64,000 nucleotides of DNA from positions 1,798,001 through 1,862,000 of the forward strand of contig NZ_JAZKUG010000001.1 of the NCBI RefSeq assembly GCF_036625195.1. The letters run 5' to 3'. Below the pieces are notes generated by a model. It was not told the origin of the DNA, did not search any database, and saw only the letters and a program-made list of their open reading frames with translations. The position numbers and the translations under genes are program-made. This document shows, piece after piece, positions 16,188 to 25,780 of this stretch. Source of the stretch: Accumulibacter sp. (lineage in GTDB: Bacteria; Pseudomonadota; Gammaproteobacteria; Burkholderiales; Rhodocyclaceae). Numbering within the stretch: the stretch's first letter is position 1; each line of letters opens with the position of its first letter.

Positions 16188-19121
16188 TCAGAACGTGGCT
16201 GGCGGTGGCTCCAGGCGTGCCAGCAGCGCGTCGACGTCCACGCTGTCGATCTGCTCCGGCTGCATGTGCTCGCGGGCGTACTCGAGATGGACGCCGGCGC
16301 GCAGGAAAAGGGCGAACAGTTCGCCGTCGATATGCTGTTCCTGCTGCATGCGAACCATGATGGCCAGCGCCGCCGAGAGTGTCTTGCCCGTCTTGTACGG
16401 CCGGTCGATCGCCGTCAATGCCTCGAAGATGTCGGCAATGGCCATCATCCGCGCCAGTGGGCTCATCTCGTCGCGTCGCAGTTGCCGTGGGTAACCGCTG
16501 CCGTCCATCTTCTCGTGATGGCCGCCGGCAATCTCCGGCACTTGACGCAGGTGCTTCGGAAACGGCAGTTGCGAGAGCATCATCAGTGTCTGGATGATGT
16601 GCTCATTGATCTTGTAGCGCTCCTCGTCCGTCAGTGTTCCGCGGCCAACCGACAGGTTGTAGATTTCGCCGCGGTTGTAGAGGAGTTCGGGGACCCTCAT
16701 CCGGAACCCCCAGCGGTTGTTCTCGGGGAACCGGTCCTGCTGTCGTCGCGGCACGAGGTGCTCCGGCTTGTCCGCCAGCAGCGGTTCGGCAACCGGCAGT
16801 GCAGCGGCCTCGCCCGACTCCTTGCGCAGCCGTTCTTCACGGGCGATACCGATCCGGTCATCGAGCGTGCGCAGCCAGCTTCTGGCGGCGATCGTCCGCA
16901 GCCGCTCGACATCGTGCTCTGCCATGGACTCGCCGCCCTCGTTGCAGCGGGCGACGAAGGCGAAGTCGTCGTCCAGTTGCTGCCACGCGGCGCGCAGCCG
17001 GCTCTCCGCGACCGCAGCGTCCTCGCCGCCGGCAACGGCCCGCAGGCAGTCGATCTCCGCGTCGCGCTTGAGGACCTCGAAGCGCATCCGCACTTCATGG
17101 ATGCGGTCGTGAATGCTCTCCAGTTTGGTTGCCTTGTCGACCACGTACTCCGGAGTGGTCACCTTGCCGCAATCATGCAGCCACGCGGCAACGTGCAATG
17201 CCTCCCGGTCATCCTGGCTGAGATCGAAGTCCCGATAGGGTCCGCTGTTCGCAGCACACGCTGCATCGGCGAGCATTTGGGTCAGTTCCGGAACCCGCGC
17301 GCAATGCCCCCCCGTGTAGGGACTCTTGGCGTCGATCGCGGCGGCGATGAGTTGGATGAAGGCAGCGAAGAGATCCTTCTGCGCCTTGATCAGCGCCTTG
17401 CTCTCGAGCGATACCGCGGCCGATGCCGAAAGGGCCTTGACGAAGCTCAGGCGATCGGCATCCGTTTCGCCGTCAACGAACAGCATGATTGCACCAACCA
17501 GTTCGGCGTTTCGGTTGAGCAGTGGTACGGCAATGCCGTATCGGAACTGCAGCCACTCCGTTCCGGTGAGGCCAAGGGCAACGTGATCCTCTGCCCGCAG
17601 CCTGTCGCTGCGCGCCGCCCGTGCGGCCAACGCGGTGCCGAGCAAGGGGCCACTGCAGCCGATGCCGACGGTTGCCAGCCCGGCGGCGCCCACCTGCCCG
17701 GCGTGCTGCAGTGCGGCTGCCGGCTGCAACTTGTCATCTCCGGCAAGATAGAGGATGCCGGCACCGGCTCCGGCAGTTTTCATGGTATCCGCCAGGAGGT
17801 GCGGCAGGAGTCGATCGAAGTCCTGCTCGGCGGCGACCGCCTGGCTGATGTCGACGAAACGACGGATCGTTCGCTTCATGCCGTCCATCGTCTGTGCCAG
17901 CTCGCTCACTTCCTTGATCGAGGAATCCAGGACGATCGGCCGTACGAACTCGAAGTGCCGTATCGCCTCCGCTTCACCCGCCAAGCTACCCAACGAGCGC
18001 GACACCGCCTGCGCCAGAGCCCAGGTCAACGGCACCGTCAGCAGGAGGACGAGCAGCGTCGCCAACGCCGAGTGCCGCACCAGGCGAAGCGCGCCGGCCA
18101 GCAGTTCCTCCTCGGGGATGGCGGTCACGATGTACAGTTCCACCGGGCTCTCGAGCAGCAGCCGGTCGACCGACGCTCGCCATTCCTGCCCGGCTGTGCT
18201 GACGGCGAGCATGGCCGTCTGCCGGCCCTGCATGTTGCGCACCGTATCGAGCACCGGGACCAGTGCCGGCACCCCGAGCTCGTCGAGCCGCGCCAGGGAA
18301 GCGTGCTCACCATCGGCGGCGGGCGTGAGTACCATGCGCCGTGCTTCCTCGTAGGCAAGCACGCGACCCTCACCGTTGACCATCGCGATGGCGGTCGCGG
18401 GCGTCACCTTCTGTCGCGCCAGAGCCTCGCCCAGGGTGTGCAGCAGGATGTCCGCCGCAACGACGGCACGCCCGCCATCGGCGATGTGCGCCAGAGTGGT
18501 GCCGACCCGCTGGCTCGAGAAGAAGAGGTAAGGGGGAGTCTCGACGAGTCTGGCCTCATGCCTCGCCTGCGTGAACCAGGGCCGCTGGCGCGGGTCGTAG
18601 GTGGCGGCGTAATCGGGACGGTCGTCCCGTCGCAGCAGTCGCAGCTCGTCGTCGAAGTACATGAACACGCCACGCGCCACCGGCGTCGTCCGCTCGATGC
18701 TTTGCACGACATAGCGTGCGGCGCTCGGCGCGCGCGCTCGCTCACCGGCACTGCCGTGGCCGATGCGTCCGAGCAGGAAGAAATCACCATTGTCGTAACC
18801 GACGTAGAGCGAGGACAGCGCCGGCGAACTGTCGAGGGCGATGCGCAGGAACTGCAGGCTCTGCAGCCGCTGTGCGAGCGATCCGGCGCTGCTCACGCTC
18901 TGCTGGCTCAACAGGCGGGTCGCCATCTGGGCCGGGTCGATGAGCAGCCGCATCTCGAGCAGGGTCTCCTGGCTGATGCGCGATGTCAGGCCAGCCGCCG
19001 AGCTTTGCAGGAGCGAACTGCTCAAGCGGTAGCCAATCCCTGCCAGAACGGCGCAGACGCCGACGATCAACGCCAGAAACAACGTCGAGATGTGGATGTG
19101 TAGCGGATAAGGGCGGCGCAT
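16188..19121 (-). CDS. Membrane HD-GYP phosphodiesterase with periplasmic sensor and GAF domain
   Basis: A predicted c-di-GMP phosphodiesterase of 977 residues. The start at ATG 19121 is chosen because a membrane segment follows directly (residues 11-30); the frame upstream is open but not protein-like. Residues about 35-345 form a Cache-like periplasmic sensor (YDPRQRPWFTQARHEARLVE), and a second membrane segment spans about 350-372. A HAMP-like linker follows, then a GAF-like domain (430-575) and HD-GYP. The HD motif is AAWLHDCGKV (H649, D650) and the second half is GGHHEKMDGSGYP (868-878). The two halves are about 220 residues apart, so roughly 150 extra residues lie between them. The signal sensed is unknown. 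Confidence 0.9.
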   Translation of the reverse strand: MRRPYPLHIHISTLFLALIVGVCAVLAGIGYRLSSSLLQSSAAGLTSRISQETLLEMRLLIDPAQMATRLLSQQSVSSAGSLAQRLQSLQFLRIALDSSPALSSLYVGYDNGDFFLLGRIGHGSAGERARAPSAARYVVQSIERTTPVARGVFMYFDDELRLLRRDDRPDYAATYDPRQRPWFTQARHEARLVETPPYLFFSSQRVGTTLAHIADGGRAVVAADILLHTLGEALARQKVTPATAIAMVNGEGRVLAYEEARRMVLTPAADGEHASLARLDELGVPALVPVLDTVRNMQGRQTAMLAVSTAGQEWRASVDRLLLESPVELYIVTAIPEEELLAGALRLVRHSALATLLVLLLTVPLTWALAQAVSRSLGSLAGEAEAIRHFEFVRPIVLDSSIKEVSELAQTMDGMKRTIRRFVDISQAVAAEQDFDRLLPHLLADTMKTAGAGAGILYLAGDDKLQPAAALQHAGQVGAAGLATVGIGCSGPLLGTALAARAARSDRLRAEDHVALGLTGTEWLQFRYGIAVPLLNRNAELVGAIMLFVDGETDADRLSFVKALSASAAVSLESKALIKAQKDLFAAFIQLIAAAIDAKSPYTGGHCARVPELTQMLADAACAANSGPYRDFDLSQDDREALHVAAWLHDCGKVTTPEYVVDKATKLESIHDRIHEVRMRFEVLKRDAEIDCLRAVAGGEDAAVAESRLRAAWQQLDDDFAFVARCNEGGESMAEHDVERLRTIAARSWLRTLDDRIGIAREERLRKESGEAAALPVAEPLLADKPEHLVPRRQQDRFPENNRWGFRMRVPELLYNRGEIYNLSVGRGTLTDEERYKINEHIIQTLMMLSQLPFPKHLRQVPEIAGGHHEKMDGSGYPRQLRRDEMSPLARMMAIADIFEALTAIDRPYKTGKTLSAALAIMVRMQQEQHIDGELFALFLRAGVHLEYAREHMQPEQIDSVDVDALLARLEPPPATF

Positions 19122-19292
19122 GTCGATGGGCTGGTAACGATAACGAAGCCGGATCACCGGCAAGACACTGTGCACGACGTCGGGTCTGCCGTGCCCGGAC
19201 CTCTCCGCGGCTTCCCGGTCCTGCGCTGCGTCCGGCGAAACTTCGCTGCTGTGTCCAAAGCCTGTACGATACCCGCCTTTCAGGAGCAAAGC

Positions 19293-19802
19293 ATGTCCGA
19301 GGCAACCAGCGCCAGCGCGAAAAGGCAGCCGGATTTCGAGCGCAAGATCGTCACGCCGCAGCAGCTCGCGGAGGGTGTCGCCAGCCTGCCGCGGCCGCTG
19401 GTATTCACCAACGGCTGTTTCGATGTCCTCCACCGGGGCCACGTCACCCTGCTCGCCGAAGCGCGGTCCCTGGGCGCGGCGCTGGTCGTCGCGCTCAACG
19501 CCGATGCGTCGGTCAGGCGACTCGGCAAGGGCGAGGGGCGACCGGTGAACAGCCTCGCTGACCGCCTGGCGATCATCGCCGCGCTGCAGGCGGTGAGCCT
19601 GGTGACCTGGTTCGACGAGGATACGCCGCTGCAACGGATACTCGAATGTCGGCCGGACATCCTCGTCAAGGGCGGTGACTGGCCGGTCGAGCGGATCGTC
19701 GGCAACAGCGAGGTCACCGGCTGGGGTGGCCGCGTCCTTTCCGTGCCCTTCATCCACCAGACGTCGACCAGCGGCCTGCTGGAGAAGATCAGGCGCCTCT
19801 GA
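19293..19802 (+). CDS. rfaE2: D-glycero-beta-D-manno-heptose 1-phosphate adenylyltransferase
   Basis: Makes ADP-heptose for the lipopolysaccharide inner core. The 169-residue product corresponds to the C-terminal half of HldE, as a stand-alone enzyme. The nucleotidyltransferase motif is VFTNGCFDVLHRGHVTLLAE (HxGH), and GGDWPVERIVGNSEV lies near the C-terminus. The start at ATG 19293 is supported by CAGGAG seven bases upstream; a longer frame from 19170 lacks this. It is divergent from the HD-GYP gene. The kinase half (HldE1/RfaE1) is not in the window. Confidence 0.9.
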   Translation: MSEATSASAKRQPDFERKIVTPQQLAEGVASLPRPLVFTNGCFDVLHRGHVTLLAEARSLGAALVVALNADASVRRLGKGEGRPVNSLADRLAIIAALQAVSLVTWFDEDTPLQRILECRPDILVKGGDWPVERIVGNSEVTGWGGRVLSVPFIHQTSTSGLLEKIRRL

Positions 19803-19889
19803 CCCGCTGGCAGCGCACTGCGCAGGAGTGACTTGCCGCTCGCCGCGTCGGCCTGCCGGTCGCGCTTTGCGGCAGCTTTGGCCGTGGCT

Positions 19890-20738
19890 TCACCCGCCGA
19901 GGGCAGCCTTGAGCGAGGCGACGTCTTCGGTCGATTCGGAGAGCAGGGTCGCCAGTGCTGCAGGGTCGAAGAACGTACTCGCGATGCTGGCATCGGGCAA
20001 CTCGCAGAAGGCAGCGTCGCGCCAGCCGTGTTCGGCGTTCGCCAGCCGGTTGGCGACGAAAACGACGTCGGCCAGGGTCGAGAGGCTGCTCACCGGCCGC
20101 TCCTGTTCGTGCTCCTGGACCACCAGCACCAACTCCTCGGGCATGCCCATTGCCGCGAGCAGGGCATGCCCGATGTGGTCATGCCAGTCCGCCAGCAACT
20201 GGTGCAACTCGCGTGGACTGGCTACCAATTCCGGGAAACTCACGGCTCGCGAAAGCAGATAGAAGACGCCGATGTCGTGCACCAGGCCGGCAAACAACGC
20301 TTCGTCGACATTGATGCGGGTGAAGCGGCGGGCCAGCACGCGCGACAGCGCTGCGACGTGCATCGTGTGCTCCCACAGCCGGCCCGACAGGGACTGGAAT
20401 GCCGCCATCTTCTTGGAATTCAGAAGCTGTTCCATGGCCACGGCAAACGAAACCGTGCGCACGGCTTCCATGCCGACGCGCGCGATGGCGCTCCTGACGT
20501 CGACGATCGGACGCCCGCTGCGATTGATCGCCGCCGAGTTGGCGAGGCGGATGACCTTGGTGCTCATCAGCGGTTCCGCAGCGACCAGCCGACCCAGGTC
20601 GTCCACTGTCAGCTGGGGGTTCTTCAGGGCTGTGCGAACCTGGAAGGTGATGTCGAGAAAGGTCGGGAAAGAGACGACCTCACCCGAGAGGTCGCGAGCG
20701 ATGTCTTCCAGAATCCTGAAGCTCAATTGGTTGCTCAT
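19890..20738 (-). CDS. HDOD domain protein
   Basis: A 282-residue cytoplasmic protein dominated by an HDOD domain: FPTFLDITFQVRTALKNPQL, VAAEPLMSTKVIRLANSA and SAIARVGMEAVRTVSFA, with LFAGLVHDIGVFYLLSRA where HD proteins keep their His-Asp pair. The domain is associated with signalling in motility and c-di-GMP networks and usually lacks hydrolase activity. No receiver or other output domain is attached. Its proximity to a large HD-GYP gene is suggestive but does not show a functional link. Confidence 0.85.
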   Translation of the reverse strand: MSNQLSFRILEDIARDLSGEVVSFPTFLDITFQVRTALKNPQLTVDDLGRLVAAEPLMSTKVIRLANSAAINRSGRPIVDVRSAIARVGMEAVRTVSFAVAMEQLLNSKKMAAFQSLSGRLWEHTMHVAALSRVLARRFTRINVDEALFAGLVHDIGVFYLLSRAVSFPELVASPRELHQLLADWHDHIGHALLAAMGMPEELVLVVQEHEQERPVSSLSTLADVVFVANRLANAEHGWRDAAFCELPDASIASTFFDPAALATLLSESTEDVASLKAALGG

Positions 20739-20914
20739 CGGTGCATGATCCTTGGCATCGTGCGTGGGTGTCTGGTGCCGTCAGTGCGTCGCGCGACACC
20801 GGGGCGGGGGGGCCGGTTTTGCCGGCCAGCTTCGGGATTCTGCCTCAAGACGATCTGCCGCGAAGTGGTTACCGGAGATTGCGAAGTGCGACCCGGGCAA
20901 GCCGCCGAGGCCCT

Positions 20915-21292
20915 TCAGCCCTTATTCAGCAGTTCCCTGAGGTTGGCGAACGGCTGCCCGGTTGCCGGTGCCTTCGTTCCCCCGGCCGTGGCGCTGACGC
21001 CAGCCTGTCGGGCTGCATCTGCGTCGAGCTGCCGCGAGTGCTCGTTGTCGTGACAATAGAGACACAGCAGCTCCCAGTTGCTGCCATCGCTGGGGTTGTC
21101 GTCGTGATTGTGGTTGCGATGGTGGACCGTCAGCTCGCGCAGGTTTCGGTGGGTGAACTCGCGACCACAGCGGCCGCAAACCCAGGGATAGATCTTCAGC
21201 GCCCGCTCGCGATAGCCAGCCTCACGCGCCACGCGGCTGCGCACGGCATCGGCGATCAGACGATCGGTCGTTGCCGTCTTGTCGTTGTTCAT
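20915..21292 (-). CDS. yajD: YajD-like HNH nuclease
   Basis: A 125-residue protein starting at ATG 21292 (MNNDKTATTDRLIADAVRSR). Zinc cysteines in WVCGRCGREF and LLCLYCHDNEH bracket the HNH core (LTVHHRNHNHDDNPSDGSNW). The family is widespread and named after E. coli YajD; its substrate is not established. The frame is open to 21514, but that part is not protein-like. Confidence 0.9.
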   Translation of the reverse strand: MNNDKTATTDRLIADAVRSRVAREAGYRERALKIYPWVCGRCGREFTHRNLRELTVHHRNHNHDDNPSDGSNWELLCLYCHDNEHSRQLDADAARQAGVSATAGGTKAPATGQPFANLRELLNKG

Positions 21293-21345
21293 CGTCGGTC
21301 TCCCTTGTCGTTGCCGGGATGGCTGGCAGCAAGTCTGCCTGGCGC

Positions 21346-22512
21346 TCAGATATGTGCCGCAATCAGCGGGATGCGCATCTCGCTGGCGCTGATGCCCCCG
21401 TGCACGCCGAGCATGGCGAAGTGCCGTTCGCCCGGCAGCCAGTCCTTGATCGTCCAGTTGTCCTTCATCAGCAAGGTATAGTCGCCGATTCGCGACAGCA
21501 GGCGTGGATGCCACGGCGGAGGTCCGAACCAGCCGGCGGCAACCAGATGCTCGCTGGCATACAGGTGAACGGCACGCGACAGGTGGCGGCGCACGTAGGC
21601 CTCAAACGCCGGCCGGTCGCTTTCGGCGACGTAGCAGTAGGCAACCCGGCGCTCGCCGCACAGGGGCCGCTGCAGGAGAGCGGCGAGCCTTGGGTGATCG
21701 TCGAGGCTGATGACCCGCCGTGCGGGCGAATCGATGAAGCCGTGATCGGCGGTGACCAGCAGCCAGTTGTTGCTGCCGCGCAGGACGCGCAGGAGTCCGC
21801 CGAAACCGGCATCGAGATCGGCCAGTGCACGTTGCGCCTGCCGGCTGTCACTGCCGTAGTGATGCGACAGACTGTCCAGTTCGGGGTAGTAGGCGTAGAT
21901 GTAGCGTGGCGAGCCGCTCTCGAGCAGGAGCTGGGCAAGACAGGAGTACATCTCCGGCAAGGTGGCATAGGCAGCTACCCGTGCCCCGCGCGAGTGCCAG
22001 GCATTGAACGGGCTGCCGGCGATGCTGTGCGGCGCAACGACCCAGCACTCGCGTCGCAGCGCCTCGAACAGCGAAGCATGCGAAAAGAGCTGCGCCGGCA
22101 GCTGCTCCGGCGGCAGGCGCGGCGCTTCCTGGCGTGGGGTCAACGGCAGGATGGCCAGAGTCTGGTCGATCTCGTCGAGGTGCATGTGCCAGCCGCTGAG
22201 GCCATGCTGGGCCGGAGCGAGACCGCTCATGACGGTCGTGATGGCGCTGGCGGTGGTCGACGGAAAAACCGAGGTCATGCTGCCGACGAGGTGGTGCCGC
22301 AGCTGCGTGCTGCCCGGATGACGGGTCAGCATGCGCAGTCCGAGCCCATCGACCAGCAGCAGGAGGATATTGCGGGCGCCGGCAAGGGCATCGGCGCCCA
22401 ACGCCGCCAGCGGCGGATAACGCCGCTCGTTGCTGCCACAGGCGGTAGCGATGCTTTGCATCAGATTGACCAGGCCGCCGCCGGCGTAGTCGGGAAGGAG
22501 CGTCGAGCCCAT
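21346..22512 (-). CDS. Type I phosphodiesterase / nucleotide pyrophosphatase family protein
   Basis: A 388-residue alkaline-phosphatase-superfamily hydrolase without signal peptide. Metal and nucleophile motifs appear in order: LLLLVDGLGLRML (metal Asp), FPSTTASAITTVMSGLAPAQ (catalytic Thr region), YIYAYYPELDSLSHHYG (Asp and His) and LLVTADHGFIDSP (Asp-His). The substrate cannot be told from sequence; phosphodiester or phosphonate hydrolysis is expected for the family. It is the last of a run of unrelated minus-strand genes and is tail-to-head with an MBL-fold hydrolase. Confidence 0.85.
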   Translation of the reverse strand: MGSTLLPDYAGGGLVNLMQSIATACGSNERRYPPLAALGADALAGARNILLLLVDGLGLRMLTRHPGSTQLRHHLVGSMTSVFPSTTASAITTVMSGLAPAQHGLSGWHMHLDEIDQTLAILPLTPRQEAPRLPPEQLPAQLFSHASLFEALRRECWVVAPHSIAGSPFNAWHSRGARVAAYATLPEMYSCLAQLLLESGSPRYIYAYYPELDSLSHHYGSDSRQAQRALADLDAGFGGLLRVLRGSNNWLLVTADHGFIDSPARRVISLDDHPRLAALLQRPLCGERRVAYCYVAESDRPAFEAYVRRHLSRAVHLYASEHLVAAGWFGPPPWHPRLLSRIGDYTLLMKDNWTIKDWLPGERHFAMLGVHGGISASEMRIPLIAAHI

Positions 22513-22629
22513 GGTGCGTCATTCTACGCCAAGCGAGGGACTGCCGGCCGGGAAGCCCCGGGGTGGCGCCGCGCTGCGTGGGGACTCGCTGGCCGACAGC
22601 GATCGGCCGTCGCGCAGTGGGTTGCCGAT

Positions 22630-23706
22630 TCACCAGCTGGTCGCTGCTCCGAGGCTCCCTCTCGTGGCCGGCAGCCTGTCGCTGGCGACGAAGAGGATAC
22701 GACCATCACGTTCCTCGCGGCGCGTCACTCGTCCGGCGTGCTCGAGTCGGTTGAGGTGGGCGATCGCTTCCCCCATGGCAAACATCATCTGATGCGCGTC
22801 AAGCTCGCGCTCGAACAGCGTCGGCAGGAGATCGGCAGCGCTGCGTGGAGTCCGGCAATTCTCTTCGAGCAGGCGCAGACGGTCCTCGTGATGGGCGTGC
22901 AGGGCATTGACCCGGTCCACGATGCCGTGGAAAGGCAGTCCGTGCGAAGGCAGTACGAGCGTGCAAGGCGGTAGATCGCGGTAGCGGTCGATCGACTGCA
23001 GGTAGTCAGCCAGCGAATCGGCCTCGGGAGTGACGGCAAAGACGCTGATGTTGGTCGAGATTGTCGGCAGCAGCATGTCTCCGGAGATCAGGATGCCGAG
23101 GTCCGGGCTGTAGAGCGCGGCGTGTTCGGGCGAGTGGCCGTAGCCGACCCGAACTTGCCATCGCTGTCCACCGATGCACAGTTCGTCGCCATCGAAGAGA
23201 CGGTGATATTGCTGTGGCAGTGTCGGAACGCCGCGGTTGTAGCCACCGCTGCGGCGCTCGAGCGCAACACAGCGCTCCTCGTCGAGCCCGTGCCTGCGAA
23301 ACTGGCGCAGCATCGCTGCGTTGCCGTGTCCGCCCACTTCGTGCCAGACTGCGTGCGCCGTCAGGTACTCACCGACGGTCATCCACACCGGTGCCGCGGT
23401 TCGTTCCTGCAGCCAGGCGGCAAGTCCGAGATGATCGGGATGGAAGTGGGTGATGATGATGCGCGTGATCCGGCCGCCGCGGCTCCCCTCGGCCAGGCCT
23501 TCGAGGATCGACAGCCAGCACTCCTTGACCCTGTCGAGGGCGAAACCGGTGTCGATGATGGTCCAGCCCGCACCATCCTCGAGCAGCCAGAGATTGATGT
23601 GGTCCAGTGCAAAGGGCAGCGGCATGCGCAACCAGTGAACCCCCGTGGCGACGGGGAAGATCTCGCAGGCGGCAGGCGGGGCGGTAATAGGGTAGTCGGG
23701 CGGCAT
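22630..23706 (-). CDS. MBL-fold metallo-hydrolase
   Basis: A 358-residue metallo-beta-lactamase-fold hydrolase. The metal site is ITHFHPDHLGLAAWL (HxHxDH), followed by GYGHSPEHAALYSPDLG and LISGDMLLP, with LVLPSHGLPFHGIVDRV as the later histidine motif. A winged-helix-like C-terminal region (LNRLEHAGRVTRREERDGR) resembles LACTB2-type enzymes. It is divergent from a hotdog thioesterase that opens the isovaleryl-CoA cluster. Thioester or related ester hydrolysis is possible but not shown. Confidence 0.85.
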   Translation of the reverse strand: MPPDYPITAPPAACEIFPVATGVHWLRMPLPFALDHINLWLLEDGAGWTIIDTGFALDRVKECWLSILEGLAEGSRGGRITRIIITHFHPDHLGLAAWLQERTAAPVWMTVGEYLTAHAVWHEVGGHGNAAMLRQFRRHGLDEERCVALERRSGGYNRGVPTLPQQYHRLFDGDELCIGGQRWQVRVGYGHSPEHAALYSPDLGILISGDMLLPTISTNISVFAVTPEADSLADYLQSIDRYRDLPPCTLVLPSHGLPFHGIVDRVNALHAHHEDRLRLLEENCRTPRSAADLLPTLFERELDAHQMMFAMGEAIAHLNRLEHAGRVTRREERDGRILFVASDRLPATRGSLGAATSW

Positions 23707-23902
23707 TGCCAGGCGGATTGTAAAAAGCGCTGAAATCTATAAACTGCCCGATTCTGGGCGTGATGCCAGAGGCTGCGCGGGCTCGTTCGCGCTGCATTGT
23801 ACAATCGATCCCATCGGGAGCTATCCGCCATTGGAACAGCCCGCCACACGCGACATCGCCGAGTTTGCGCCGACCATTGCCAGGAACTCGCTGGCAGGCT
23901 GA

Positions 23903-24376
23903 ATGACGCGCCTGCACAAGCCGCTGGATCCGTGCTTCGCCGAGCGTGTGCGGGCCAGTTTCGCGCGCCAGCAGGCGATGGTCCTGATCGGCGCGTGCAT
24001 GCCGGTGATCGAGCCCGGCTACACCGAGATCCATCTGCCGCGCCGAGTGGACATCACGCAGCAACATGGCTACATCCACGGCGGAGTCGTCGGGATGATC
24101 GCCGATTCGGCGGCCGGCTACGCAGCCAGCACGCTGACCGGAGCCGACACCGAGGTGTTGACCGTCGAATACAAGCTCAACCTGCTGGCACCTGCCGAAG
24201 GGGAATTGCTGATCGCCGAGGGATCCGTGGTCCGCTATGGGCGGACACTGATCGTCACGCGAGCCGAGGTCCTGGCGGTCAATCATGGCCGGAAGACCGC
24301 GTGCGCGCTGATGCAGCAGACGATCATCGCCGTCCACGGCCGAAAGGAACAGCCCGGCCAGCGCTCGGCAAGCTGA
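23903..24376 (+). CDS. PaaI-family hotdog thioesterase
   Basis: A 157-residue acyl-CoA thioesterase-like protein. The hotdog signature is HGYIHGGVVGMIADSAAGYA, followed by VEYKLNLLAPAEGE and ALMQQTIIAV. The start at ATG 23903 is in the family position. It lies 135 bases upstream of isovaleryl-CoA dehydrogenase on the same strand and may release CoA from blocked branched-chain acyl-CoA intermediates; that role is inference from position. Confidence 0.85.
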   Translation: MTRLHKPLDPCFAERVRASFARQQAMVLIGACMPVIEPGYTEIHLPRRVDITQQHGYIHGGVVGMIADSAAGYAASTLTGADTEVLTVEYKLNLLAPAEGELLIAEGSVVRYGRTLIVTRAEVLAVNHGRKTACALMQQTIIAVHGRKEQPGQRSAS

Positions 24377-24511
24377 TGCACGAAGACTGGATGACGGCCG
24401 CAACGAGTTCTTTCATCATCCATGCCGCCGCCCATTGCCGCGGGAACGGCGATGAAGCTTGTGCGCTGCGGTTGCGGCATGTGCACGCAGCCCGACCAAG
24501 GAGCCAGAGAA

Positions 24512-25675
24512 ATGGAGTATCCGAGCCTCAGTTTTGCCCACGGTGAAACGATCGACCTGCTGCGCAGCAGCGTGCGCAGTTTTGCCGCTGGCGAGATCGC
24601 ACCGCGCGCCGAGGCCATCGACCGCGACAACCTCTTCCCTGCCGATCTCTGGCGCCAGTTGGGCGAGATGGGCCTGCTTGGCATCACCGCCGACGAGGAG
24701 TACGGTGGCAGCGGCCTCGGGTATCTGGCACACATCATCGCCATGGAGGAGATTTCGCGCGCATCGGCCAGTGTCGCGCTCTCCTACGGCGCCCATTCGA
24801 ACCTCTGCGTGAACCAGATCTGCCGCAACGGAACGCCGGCGCAGAAGGCACGCTTCCTGCCGAAGCTGATCTCGGGCGAGCACGTCGGCGCACTCGCGAT
24901 GTCCGAGGCGAATGCCGGATCGGACGTCGTCGGCATGCAACTGCGCGCCGATCGCCGCGGCGACGGCTTCGTCCTCAATGGTGGCAAGATGTGGATCACC
25001 AACGGCGGCGATGCCGACACGCTGGTGGTGTATGCCAAGACCGACGTCGATGCCGGTGCGCGCGGCATCACTGCTTTCCTGGTTGAAAAGGGGATGCGGG
25101 GTTTCTCCTGCGGTGCCAAGCTGGACAAGCTCGGCATGCGCGGCTCGAACACCTACCCGCTGTTCTTCGACGACTGCGAAGTGCCGGAGGACAACGTTCT
25201 CGGCCAGCCGAACGGCGGCGTGCGTGTGCTGATGAGCGGTCTCGATTACGAACGCGCCGTGCTCGCAGGTGGGCCGCTGGGAATCATGGCGGCGGCGATC
25301 GACCTCGTCCTGCCCTATGTTCACGATCGCCGGCAGTTTGGTCAGCCGATCGGCGAGTTCCAGCTGATGCAGGGCAAGATCGCCGACATGTACACCACCT
25401 TCAACGTCTGCCGCGCCTATGTGTATGCGGTGGGCCAAGCGTGCGACCGTGGCGAGACGACGCGCAAGGATGCTGCCGGCGCCATCCTCTACGCGGCCGA
25501 GAAGGCGACCTGGATGGCCGGTGAGGCGATCCAGGTGCTGGGCGGCAACGGCTACATCAACGACTATCCGGCAGGCCGCCTGTGGCGTGATGCCAAGCTC
25601 TACGAGATCGGTGCCGGCACGTCCGAAATCCGCCGCATGTTGATCGGTCGGGAGTTGTTCGCCGAGACGCTGTAG
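24512..25675 (+). CDS. liuA: Isovaleryl-CoA dehydrogenase
   Basis: FAD enzyme oxidising isovaleryl-CoA to 3-methylcrotonyl-CoA in leucine catabolism. It has 387 residues from ATG 24512, which has AAGGAG just upstream. Seen are AMSEANAGSDVVGMQLRAD, KMWITNGGDADTLVVYAKTD and, importantly, LDYERAVLAGGPLGIM, where the catalytic Glu of isovaleryl-CoA dehydrogenase sits at a position other acyl-CoA dehydrogenases lack. The C-terminus has QVLGGNGYINDYPAGRLWRD. It belongs with the carboxylase, hydratase and lyase genes 5-10 kb downstream on the same strand. Confidence 0.93.
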   Translation: MEYPSLSFAHGETIDLLRSSVRSFAAGEIAPRAEAIDRDNLFPADLWRQLGEMGLLGITADEEYGGSGLGYLAHIIAMEEISRASASVALSYGAHSNLCVNQICRNGTPAQKARFLPKLISGEHVGALAMSEANAGSDVVGMQLRADRRGDGFVLNGGKMWITNGGDADTLVVYAKTDVDAGARGITAFLVEKGMRGFSCGAKLDKLGMRGSNTYPLFFDDCEVPEDNVLGQPNGGVRVLMSGLDYERAVLAGGPLGIMAAAIDLVLPYVHDRRQFGQPIGEFQLMQGKIADMYTTFNVCRAYVYAVGQACDRGETTRKDAAGAILYAAEKATWMAGEAIQVLGGNGYINDYPAGRLWRDAKLYEIGAGTSEIRRMLIGRELFAETL

Positions 25676-25780
25676 GGCATCATCCTGCCTGACGGGCAGG
25701 TATGTGGGCCAGCGGCCGTCCATCGGCGCCGCCCGTGCCGCACGCGTCCTGCCCCATGATCCGAAGGAACCTCGAAAGAG

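Noticed and set aside
15942..19103. 1053-residue plus-strand ORF
   Set aside because: It is antisense to the HD-GYP gene, whose catalytic motifs are clear. Long antisense frames are common in GC-rich coding DNA.
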